DNA of 6,615 nucleotides from Acidimicrobiaceae bacterium (lineage in GTDB: Bacteria > Actinomycetota > Acidimicrobiia > Acidimicrobiales > Acidimicrobiaceae). The stretch is from contig JABEUP010000276.1 of NCBI GenBank assembly GCA_013044365.1, positions 1 to 6,615 on the forward strand. The letters run 5' to 3'. The position numbers and the translations under genes were made by a program. This document shows positions 1 to 5,589 of the stretch, piece after piece. Numbering within the stretch: the stretch's first letter is position 1; every line of letters begins with the position of its first letter. The notes below the pieces were generated by a model that was given only the letters and a program-made list of their open reading frames with translations, had not been told where the DNA came from and made no database searches.

Positions 1-586
1 CCTGCAGCATGTTGCTGGTGCTGATCAGGCATATATCACTGCCGTCGCGCAGCACGATCCCTCGCCCAATCTCGAATGATGGAGGATCTTGATGTACGTC
101 AGGCTCGCCCTTCTTGCCCAGTCTGATGTAGACGGGACCTGGATGAGCCAAAGCTGCTCTGGCCGCTAGTCGAACCTCCGTGGGATCACCCGGGCAGATC
201 ACAGTCATGTAGGGGAGAAGGCGCAGAAAGCCGATATCTTCACAAGAGTGATGCGTCGCGCCGAGCGAGTTGTATGCCAAGCCTGATCCAGTTCCGACAA
301 TGATGACCGGAAGCTCGTGGTAGCAGATGTCTACGCGGATCTGCTCGAGACAGCGAGTAGTGATGAATGGAGTAATTGAGTAGGTAAATGGGCGCAGACC
401 GCAAGATGCCATACCTGCTGCCACAGTGGTGAGATTGGCCTCGGCAACACCGCAGTTGATGTACCGGTCGGGAAAGCTATCTCGGTATGGATCAAACAGG
501 CGGTTGCCGATGTCGCCGGCCAACAGCACTACACGCTCATCCTCTGCAGCAAGAGCGGTTATCTCGGCAGCGAAGGCATTTCTCAC
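1..586 (-). CDS. Split transketolase, C-terminal (pyrimidine-binding) subunit, 3' end cut off by window edge
   Basis: Transketolases move a two-carbon ketol unit between sugar phosphates using thiamine diphosphate (TPP). This is the separate C-terminal subunit; 195 codons are visible and the rest lies beyond base 1. I translated it from the minus strand. After VVLLAGDIGNRLF (residues 19-31) comes GVAEAN (46-51), whose Glu49 matches the glutamate that activates the TPP aminopyrimidine ring in this superfamily. SLGATHHSCEDIG (107-119) and the CPGDP segment near residue 133 are typical of the pyrimidine domain. The start is a GTG at 586-584 overlapping the upstream TGA stop as GTGA (4 bp overlap). 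There is no clear Shine-Dalgarno site, so translational coupling to the N-terminal subunit is likely. The nearby ATG in another frame (580-578) reaches a stop after six codons. Family members usually have about 300 residues or more, so roughly a third is missing. Family call is firm; substrate is unknown. Confidence 0.93.
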   Translation of the reverse strand, partial: MRNAFAAEITALAAEDERVVLLAGDIGNRLFDPYRDSFPDRYINCGVAEANLTTVAAGMASCGLRPFTYSITPFITTRCLEQIRVDICYHELPVIIVGTGSGLAYNSLGATHHSCEDIGFLRLLPYMTVICPGDPTEVRLAARAALAHPGPVYIRLGKKGEPDVHQDPPSFEIGRGIVLRDGSDICLISTSNMLQ

Positions 587-1416
587 GTGAGACCCAATTC
601 AGAGTGAGCCAAGTCTCGTTCTTGGCTAGTAGGAATTCGGTAATGCCAGTTGTTGTCATCCTCCATGAACGAGATGCCTTTGCCCTTTACGGTATGTGCA
701 ATTAGAGCAACTGGTCGCCCTGATCCATTAGGAAGGTTCTGGAAGTGGTTTGTAAGAGCATCTAGGTCATGACCATCAACCTCGAATGCGCTCCAGCCAA
801 ATGACTCCCATTTGTCCCTCAGTGGCTCCAAAGCCATCACTTCATTACTTCTACCGGTGGCCTGCCACTTGTTGTAATCAACTACGACCATCACATTCTC
901 AAGTCGATGAATCGGGGCAAACATGGCTGCTTCCCAAACCGAGCCTTCGTTGCATTCGCCATCGCTTAGAATGGCTACAAAGCGCGAATGATATCCCTGC
1001 AGGCGACATGCGAGTGCCATTCCAATAATCATTGAAAGCCCATGCCCCAATGATCCAGTAGCAGCCTCGACACCGGGCGCACAATGTGGACTGGGCTGCT
1101 CGGGCAAACACGAACCCGCCTTGGCAAAAGTATCCAGTAGGGATACGGGAAAATATCCTCGGTATGCCAGAGCAGAGTATAAAGCTGCAGCAGCATGACC
1201 CTTGCTTAGAATTAGACGGTCCCTATCTAGTGAATCAGCTAGCTCTGGATCCAGGTTCAATCCACCCCAATACGCAGCGGTGAGGATATCTATACACGAC
1301 AAGGAAGAAGCAAGATGGGGAGTCTCAGCCTCGAAAGACAGGTCAACCACGGAGCCCCGAAGTTTGCGTGCAATCGACTCCAATGAGTCCAGGTCCGGTG
1401 GCGTCGCGATTGGCAT
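583..1416 (-). CDS. Split transketolase, N-terminal (TPP-binding) subunit
   Basis: This 277-residue protein is the pyrophosphate-binding half of a two-gene transketolase; length and motifs fit intact N-terminal subunits. Visible motifs in order are SKGHAAAALY (71-80), ATGSLGHGLS (119-128, cofactor and substrate contacts), the metal/TPP motif beginning SDGECNEGSVWEA (151-163) and ending DYNK (180-183), and HTVKGKGISFME (241-252). The usual first Gly of the GDG motif is Ser151; I recall SDG in related polysaccharide-cluster subunits, so this probably does not mean loss of activity. The ATG at 1416-1414 is secure because an in-frame TGA lies three codons upstream; a weak GTGAG at 1426-1422 may act as ribosome binding site. 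It runs into the C-terminal subunit with a 4 bp overlap, so the two are surely co-translated. Such split enzymes serve pentose phosphate metabolism, aminoshikimate-type antibiotic routes, or sugar synthesis in polysaccharide clusters. The neighbours favour the last, by inference. Confidence 0.95.
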   Translation of the reverse strand: MPIATPPDLDSLESIARKLRGSVVDLSFEAETPHLASSLSCIDILTAAYWGGLNLDPELADSLDRDRLILSKGHAAAALYSALAYRGYFPVSLLDTFAKAGSCLPEQPSPHCAPGVEAATGSLGHGLSMIIGMALACRLQGYHSRFVAILSDGECNEGSVWEAAMFAPIHRLENVMVVVDYNKWQATGRSNEVMALEPLRDKWESFGWSAFEVDGHDLDALTNHFQNLPNGSGRPVALIAHTVKGKGISFMEDDNNWHYRIPTSQERDLAHSELGLT

Positions 1417-1424
1417 CAGGTCTC

Positions 1425-1430
1425 ACTGTA
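1425..1430 (-). promoter_or_regulatory. Possible -10 element just upstream of the transketolase operon
   Basis: The minus strand reads TACAGT, a TANNNT-type -10 hexamer (4 of 6 to TATAAT), ending 8 bases before the ATG at 1416. That spacing would put the transcription start at or next to the ATG, as in leaderless transcripts. No TTGACA-like -35 sits 16-18 bases upstream. The preceding gene ends more than 200 bases away, so a separate promoter is expected, but this site is only a candidate. Confidence 0.25.
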
Positions 1431-1444
1431 GCAAAGCGGCCACC

Positions 1445-1498
1445 CTTGATCATTCGACGGGTCCTACTTGAGGGCTCTCGGAACCGAGTGTGATCAAG
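1445..1498. repeat. 8 bp inverted repeat in the gap upstream of the transketolase genes
   Basis: CTTGATCA at 1445-1452 and its exact inverse TGATCAAG at 1491-1498 are separated by 38 bases. A smaller imperfect palindrome, CTCGGAACCGAG (1479-1490), lies between them. The position, 30-80 bases upstream of the transketolase start, would suit an operator. TGATCA is itself palindromic, so chance is a real explanation. The rest of the 222 bp gap (1417-1638) has an AT-rich stretch around 1566-1590 and no convincing gene or terminator. Confidence 0.3.
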
Positions 1499-1638
1499 AT
1501 CTGTTCCAGCAACGCAAACAGTGCATCAAGACCCTGGCGAGCATTCACTCAATGAGGATTTCACAACCATATTCATTAATAAACATAGGGTCACGCGTTA
1601 CTCATAATTGAGGAATGGTGTAGATAGGCGGCCAATAC

Positions 1639-2805
1639 TCAAACGGGCTCAATCGTGACAACCGACTTGAGTTTACCAATAACATCAATCACGGCAGCGG
1701 CAGATGCATGGAGTGCTGGATCATCTACCAGCTCGATAGCTTTGGTGCAGTATTCGAGAGCATCATCAAATCTACCAGCATGAACTCTAGAAATTCCTAC
1801 GCTTACCAGAGCACGTGGGTAAGCGCTATGGACTCTTGAGATTACAGAATGAGATTCCTCAGCTACCCTGTCCCACTCGGGAGAGAGTTCCGATGAATGG
1901 AAATATATTGGCCGGTTAACAAAAGACCGGTGATGGGTATTGGTTGCATGAACTGCCCATTCTGCCACCGCGATTTCGCTAGCAGGTCCAAGTGGTTCGA
2001 TGACCGTAATACCATCTGACGAGGTCATCTCGACGAGAGCGATCTCATCTGAGTCAGTGACAACATAGATGTCATCGGGATCCGGACAGACGCTAGCTAT
2101 AAAGGCGCCATCAATAACGCCATCTATCACGAAGTCATCTGGAATCCTTCTGATCATTAGAGGATGCATATGAAAAGCGCGAATAAGGAATTCCCCGGAT
2201 TCCGGCATTCTCCAGTAGATATTCGCCGGCCAAACGGCAAACTTTTCAGCATCCCAGAATAACGATTTTGCAGAATCATGTAAATGTTCATGCGCTAATC
2301 CAACTAGCTCCCTTGAAGCTATTGAGGCGGACTGAGATTCCGCATCCATGTAGTCTCTTAAGAAATCGGATAGGAACGTTTCTATCGTTACCCTGGGTCC
2401 TGGGATAGCAACTACCGGAATATCATCAGCGATAAGCTCACGCAGACGCCCCAGCGAGCCATCGGATAAAAGTGCATCAGGTGCCAAGAAGATCACTGCA
2501 GCATCATCAGCATGTGCTCTGAGAAGTGCGTCACGATGACAGCGGATCAACTGTTCGTATCGATCCCCTTCATCCAACCCGGTGAATTCAATCACCTCTG
2601 TTGACACGAGTCTAGTCAATAGCTTAAATCCATCCGCATTACGAACAACACTCGCATCAGTCGGCGTTGTATACAGGCGGTAAATGCAATCCTCGTCGTC
2701 AACGAATGCTCCAAGGTTCCCAGGTGACATAGAATTCGGCAAGGCTGCATCGAGAAACAGCCTCGTGAATTCTTCACCCCAAACTACGTTGACAAAGTGA
2801 ATCAT
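1639..2805 (-). CDS. Uncharacterised surface-polysaccharide-associated protein, glycosyltransferase-like with TPR-like C-terminus
   Basis: I place the start at the ATG at 2805-2803, 25 codons inside the longest frame, because GGAGGA lies 5 bases upstream and conserved-looking sequence begins there (MIHFVNVVWGEEF). The product has 388 residues, with no signal peptide or membrane segment visible. Features in order: LPNSMSPGNLGAF (22-34), YRLYTTP (42-48), CHRDAL (89-94), IFLAPDALLSDGSL (105-118), WDAEKFAVWP (184-193), FHMHPL (211-216) and VVTDSDE (248-254), then one TPR-like unit around 328-360 (GRFDDALEYCTKAIEL). From memory, the WG..F...LP..LSPGNL / CH..A / PD...SDG / FH.HPL pattern marks a family in polysaccharide clusters with no assigned reaction. 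The PDA and DSDE motifs sit where GT-A glycosyltransferases carry metal-binding acidic residues, so a sugar-transfer role is plausible but unproven. It is transcribed divergently from the glycosyltransferase gene and in the same direction as the transketolase pair. Confidence 0.85.
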   Translation of the reverse strand: MIHFVNVVWGEEFTRLFLDAALPNSMSPGNLGAFVDDEDCIYRLYTTPTDASVVRNADGFKLLTRLVSTEVIEFTGLDEGDRYEQLIRCHRDALLRAHADDAAVIFLAPDALLSDGSLGRLRELIADDIPVVAIPGPRVTIETFLSDFLRDYMDAESQSASIASRELVGLAHEHLHDSAKSLFWDAEKFAVWPANIYWRMPESGEFLIRAFHMHPLMIRRIPDDFVIDGVIDGAFIASVCPDPDDIYVVTDSDEIALVEMTSSDGITVIEPLGPASEIAVAEWAVHATNTHHRSFVNRPIYFHSSELSPEWDRVAEESHSVISRVHSAYPRALVSVGISRVHAGRFDDALEYCTKAIELVDDPALHASAAAVIDVIGKLKSVVTIEPV

Positions 2806-2810
2806 TATGG

Positions 2811-2816
2811 TCCTCC
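2811..2816 (-). promoter_or_regulatory. Ribosome binding site that fixes the start at 2805
   Basis: The minus strand reads GGAGGA followed by CCATA and then ATG, a near-perfect Shine-Dalgarno site at 5-base spacing. It supports the internal ATG over the far upstream ATG at 2880, which would add 25 residues with no recognisable family sequence. Confidence 0.85.
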
Positions 2817-2871
2817 AATCTTCGATAACTGAACATGGATTCGAAGGGCATTGTCGAGTCAGAGTCTGCTG

Positions 2872-2877
2872 ATTGTA
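2872..2877 (-). promoter_or_regulatory. Candidate -10 box for the leftward 388-residue protein gene
   Basis: TACAAT on the minus strand differs from TATAAT at one base and lies 66 bases upstream of the start at 2805. The sequence 16-18 bases further upstream does not resemble TTGACA. Confidence 0.35.
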
Positions 2878-2965
2878 CACTTACGTGAATTCGACACGGG
2901 CTGCCTACCTCCTAAGCCATAATGCCATTGGGTGCACGGAGGTTGGTTTACCCATTTCGTCAATC

Positions 2966-2972
2966 AGGGAGA
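2966..2972 (+). promoter_or_regulatory. Ribosome binding site that fixes the glycosyltransferase start at 2979
   Basis: AGGGAGA lies 6 bases before the ATG at 2979. The earlier in-frame ATG at 2922 has no comparable site and would add 19 residues with no domain content. Confidence 0.75.
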
Positions 2973-2978
2973 ATCTCG

Positions 2979-4565
2979 ATGCTGGCCGAAGAAGTACTGA
3001 GTAGATCTACGGTACTTGCTGACCATGGGAAATACGACGAAGCATTCGATCTTTTGTCGAAGGCCATCGTAAGTGATGAATCACTATGGAATCACCTTGG
3101 CACCTTGGTCGACTACGCGACTAGCTCAGGTAAGCAACTTGTAGACTTTGTAGTGGGCATTCCATCAGACCAGGTCGAGATATTTCTTAGGCATGTCATC
3201 AATCTTTCCCCGGACATAGCAGATCACGTGCTCGAGACTTCCTACGGTCGGGTTCCCGAGGGATTTGTCCTGGCTGTAGCGGCCTCGGTTGCTCCACACC
3301 TGATGACACCTAGGGCCCTTGTCTGGTCGGCTCGACTTCGCCAGCTCGGCGTCGTGGACGTGTGTCCCTTGATAGCTCGTGCTAACGACGTGACCTCTCC
3401 GTCCTCAGAACGAATTCGGGCTGCGGCTACCGCTTATCGTGCTTTTGGAGATGCGAGGGCACTTGAGCCATTTGTCGCAGCGACGCGGCGAATTCGTTCC
3501 AAATCAGTAGAGAAACAAATGAGGGACGAAATCACGGCAGTCGCACCAGAGCTTCTTGGCATGTTTGAGGAAACTATCTCAATTCCCGTGGAGGAAAGAG
3601 ACGAACCGTTAGTTCCTTTGGAAGTGTTTGGAGGTATGCAAGAGTTCAGACCAAAGGTGAGCGTTCTGATTACGCTTTATAATTATGAAGACTATATAGA
3701 GGAGTGTGTTCGATCGGTTCTCACACAGTCTTACGAGAATATTGAGATTATCGTCGTGGATGACTGTTCAACGGATAGTTCGCTTGAGATAGTGCGGCGC
3801 TTGGCCGACAAAGACCCCCGTGTACTTATTCATGAAAACAAGAACAACATAGGTGCGGTGGAGAACTTACGATTATCATATGAGTTGTCGACTGGAGAGC
3901 TTGTCCAGTTGCTTTCAGCTGACAATCGTTTTGCTGGCCCCGAAACGGTGGCAAGACTTGTGTCTGCGATTGGTAGCGATTCGCGGATAAGTATGGCAGC
4001 TGGGGGCTTTGGACTAATTGATGAGAATGGTACGGGATTGCCAGACAATGCTAATTCGGCTCATATTGTGGGATATGCATGTGTGATGGATGGACCTATT
4101 CTCGCTATTCATATGTTGAAACCCTTGATGAATTTCTTGGGAGAGTCCGTCATGTTCAAGAAGGACGCGTTGAATTCAGGTACCAACCTATTTAAGATAG
4201 GTAGCTTTGAGATCAGGGGTCTAATGGATTATGCGTGGTGGTTACGACTATGCGCAGTCGGCAAGGTTGCCTATATTCCCGACGAACTCATTCAGCATCG
4301 TAACCATACGAAGCAGCTTGGATCTTCCTATTTTACAAGTGTGTCCCACGTCGTAGATCTCTACTCAATAATTGAAGGCTGTAAGGAGATAGGAGTACTC
4401 TCGGATCCACTTGCTGAGAGCGTATCGCTATCGAATCTTCTATACCGAGCGTCGGGGCTTTTCCAGCACATGGTGTTTGCCAATGCGAGCGAGGTGGACG
4501 AGTTCGAGTTAGTTATGACAAGCATCATTGCAAGCATGTCCGGGTTGGCTAGGGGGGCACTCTGA
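2979..4565 (+). CDS. Family 2 glycosyltransferase with an N-terminal helical, TPR-like domain
   Basis: The predicted cytoplasmic enzyme has 528 residues and should transfer a sugar from a nucleotide donor to a growing glycan. Residues 225 to about 445 form a GT-A domain: PKVSVLITLYNYEDYIEECV (225-244), IIVVDDCSTDSS (257-268; Asp261/Asp262 for nucleotide binding), SADN (313-316) where a DxD-type motif is expected, MDYAWWLRL (416-424) in the usual catalytic-base region, and HRNHTKQ (440-446). Residues 1 to about 220 are unlike ordinary GT2 enzymes: mostly helical-looking, with one TPR-like unit (LADHGKYDEAFDLLSKAI, 13-30). No membrane segment is evident. The metal motif is SADN rather than a strict DxD; Asp315 may be the surviving ligand. 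The gene heads the rightward group, ending 13 bases before the first SDR gene. Donor, acceptor and linkage cannot be predicted. The start was chosen from the ribosome binding site at 2966-2972. Confidence 0.92.
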   Translation: MLAEEVLSRSTVLADHGKYDEAFDLLSKAIVSDESLWNHLGTLVDYATSSGKQLVDFVVGIPSDQVEIFLRHVINLSPDIADHVLETSYGRVPEGFVLAVAASVAPHLMTPRALVWSARLRQLGVVDVCPLIARANDVTSPSSERIRAAATAYRAFGDARALEPFVAATRRIRSKSVEKQMRDEITAVAPELLGMFEETISIPVEERDEPLVPLEVFGGMQEFRPKVSVLITLYNYEDYIEECVRSVLTQSYENIEIIVVDDCSTDSSLEIVRRLADKDPRVLIHENKNNIGAVENLRLSYELSTGELVQLLSADNRFAGPETVARLVSAIGSDSRISMAAGGFGLIDENGTGLPDNANSAHIVGYACVMDGPILAIHMLKPLMNFLGESVMFKKDALNSGTNLFKIGSFEIRGLMDYAWWLRLCAVGKVAYIPDELIQHRNHTKQLGSSYFTSVSHVVDLYSIIEGCKEIGVLSDPLAESVSLSNLLYRASGLFQHMVFANASEVDEFELVMTSIIASMSGLARGAL

Positions 4566-4574
4566 TATCATCAG
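4562..4574 (+). other. Small stem-loop between the glycosyltransferase stop and the first SDR start
   Basis: CTGAT-ATC-ATCAG can fold into a 5 bp stem with a 3-base loop. It covers the glycosyltransferase TGA stop and the place where a Shine-Dalgarno site for the gene at 4579 would be. It is too weak to be a terminator and has no T tract. It could affect re-initiation or be chance. Confidence 0.3.
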
Positions 4575-4578
4575 TTGA

Positions 4579-5589
4579 ATGAGTCAGCCACTCTTTAATC
4601 GTGTGTTAGTCACGGGTGGGGCTGGATACGTGGGTTCTGCCCTTGTGCCTCGCCTGCTTGCCGAGGGATATTCAGTAACCATACTGGACTTGTTTGTATA
4701 TTGTGATGTGAATCTTCCCTATGAGGATCCAGACTTGAGGGTTGTGACGGGAGACATTCGGGACCAGGAATTGGTTCGTGAAATGCTTCAAGGACAAGAT
4801 GCAGTTGTCCATCTTGCGTGCATTTCTAACGACCCAAGTTTCGAGCTTGACCCCTCACTCTCAAAGACGATCAACTTTGATCCTTTTGAGCCAATGGTGG
4901 CGAACGCAAAGGCCGCTGGAGTGAAGCGTTTCGTCTATTGCTCCAGTAGTTCTGTATATGGAGTTAGTGAACTTGAGGATGTTACCGAAGAAACACCCCT
5001 GGACCCGCTGACCCTTTACAGTCAATATAAGGCTGAGTGTGAACCAATTCTTCTTAGTTCGCAGTCAGCAGAATTCGAAGTTGTGATTTTGCGACCAGCC
5101 ACAGTTTGCGGGTACGCCCCTCGTTGCCGTCTTGATCTTACGGTTAATATATTGACGAATCACGCGGTAAATAATCGCAATATAACTGTGTTTGGTGGTT
5201 CGCAACTCCGTCCTAATCTGCACATTGATGACATGTGTGATGTATATCTTCTGCTGTTGGCGTCACCAGCTGAGAAGATTCAAGGGCAGACATTCAATGC
5301 TGGCGAGCAGAATCTTTCTGTTGATAGCATTGCCAGCCTGGTCAAGAAGGTTGTTGAGAGGGAGTTTCCTGGTGATCCAGTAGGGATTGATCATAGCGAC
5401 ACCAATGACCTGCGTTCGTATCATATAAATTCCGACAAGATTGCCAGTGCGCTTGGATGGCGGCCTAGGCGTACGGTCGAGACTGCTGTATTTGATCTGT
5501 GTAATGCGTTCAGAGATGAACTCCTTCCCAATAGTCTAGATGACGATCGCTATTTTAATGTAAGAGTTCTTCAATCAAAGGCAAATTAG
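4579..5589 (+). CDS. NAD-dependent epimerase/dehydratase (extended SDR), polysaccharide type
   Basis: This 336-residue cytoplasmic enzyme probably acts on a nucleotide-activated sugar. The Rossmann dinucleotide motif is TGGAGYVGS (12-20) and the cofactor-selecting acidic residue after strand 2 is Asp37 (ILDLF), suggesting NAD. HLACISNDPSFELDP (78-92) follows, then the catalytic set SSSSVYG (122-128) and Tyr147-x3-Lys151 (YSQYK). LRPATVCGY (171-179), LDLTVNILTNHAV (185-197) and RPNLHIDDM (211-219) are substrate-side segments that I recall from a distinct SDR group in O-antigen and capsule loci. Length is normal and the active site intact. The ATG at 4579 is the only sensible start, because an in-frame TGA immediately precedes it and the Rossmann motif begins within a dozen residues. 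There is no good ribosome binding site, so coupling to the glycosyltransferase 13 bases upstream is likely. Epimerase, dehydratase or reductase activity cannot be told apart here. Confidence 0.93.
   Translation: MSQPLFNRVLVTGGAGYVGSALVPRLLAEGYSVTILDLFVYCDVNLPYEDPDLRVVTGDIRDQELVREMLQGQDAVVHLACISNDPSFELDPSLSKTINFDPFEPMVANAKAAGVKRFVYCSSSSVYGVSELEDVTEETPLDPLTLYSQYKAECEPILLSSQSAEFEVVILRPATVCGYAPRCRLDLTVNILTNHAVNNRNITVFGGSQLRPNLHIDDMCDVYLLLLASPAEKIQGQTFNAGEQNLSVDSIASLVKKVVEREFPGDPVGIDHSDTNDLRSYHINSDKIASALGWRPRRTVETAVFDLCNAFRDELLPNSLDDDRYFNVRVLQSKAN
5577..5581 (+). promoter_or_regulatory. Ribosome binding site for the GTG start at 5590
   Basis: AAAGG lies 8 bases before the GTG at 5590, inside the last codons of the preceding gene. 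It is modest, but it supports independent initiation at a GTG that touches the upstream TAG stop. Confidence 0.5.

Larger units (their letters stand above)
2806..2978. promoter_or_regulatory. Divergent intergenic control region
   Basis: This 173 bp gap separates two divergent coding starts, so it should hold promoters for both gene groups. Leftward, TACAAT on the minus strand (2877-2872) matches 5 of 6 bases of the -10 consensus and would give a leader of about 60 bases, but no good -35 is visible. Rightward, the best -10-like hexamer is CATAAT at 2918-2923, also without a clear -35. CTTCGA (2820-2825) and TCGAAG (2841-2846) can pair as a 6 bp stem just upstream of the leftward ribosome binding site. 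The region's role follows from gene orientation; the individual promoter boxes are weak. Confidence 0.55.

Noticed and set aside
899..1111. Minus-strand frame overlapping the transketolase N-terminal gene
   Set aside because: It is an out-of-frame shadow of the motif-bearing transketolase reading frame.
487..1471. Short plus-strand frames opposite the transketolase genes (487-705, 786-1028, 1086-1283, 1202-1471)
   Set aside because: They lie antisense to genes with clear family motifs, have low-complexity Arg/Ser/Pro-rich products and resemble no known protein.
1601..1612. CTCATAATTGAG as a terminator for the leftward 388-residue protein gene
   Set aside because: The stem is only 4 bp, is not GC-rich and has no T tract after it.
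2789..2794. Perfect TTGACA on the plus strand as a -35 box for the rightward genes
   Set aside because: It lies within the leftward coding sequence, and no -10-like hexamer occurs at 16-18 bases; the nearest (GATAAC at 2824) is about 29 bases away.
2806..2880. N-terminal extension of the leftward gene to the ATG at 2880
   Set aside because: The extra 25 residues have no recognisable family content, and a strong GGAGGA site sits 5 bases before the internal ATG at 2805. The extension would also cover the likely -10 box.
2922..2978. N-terminal extension of the glycosyltransferase to the ATG at 2922
   Set aside because: No ribosome binding site precedes 2922, while AGGGAGA is well placed before the ATG at 2979.
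3830..4048. Minus-strand frame inside the glycosyltransferase gene
   Set aside because: It is antisense to the conserved GT-A domain with no supporting start site or family match.
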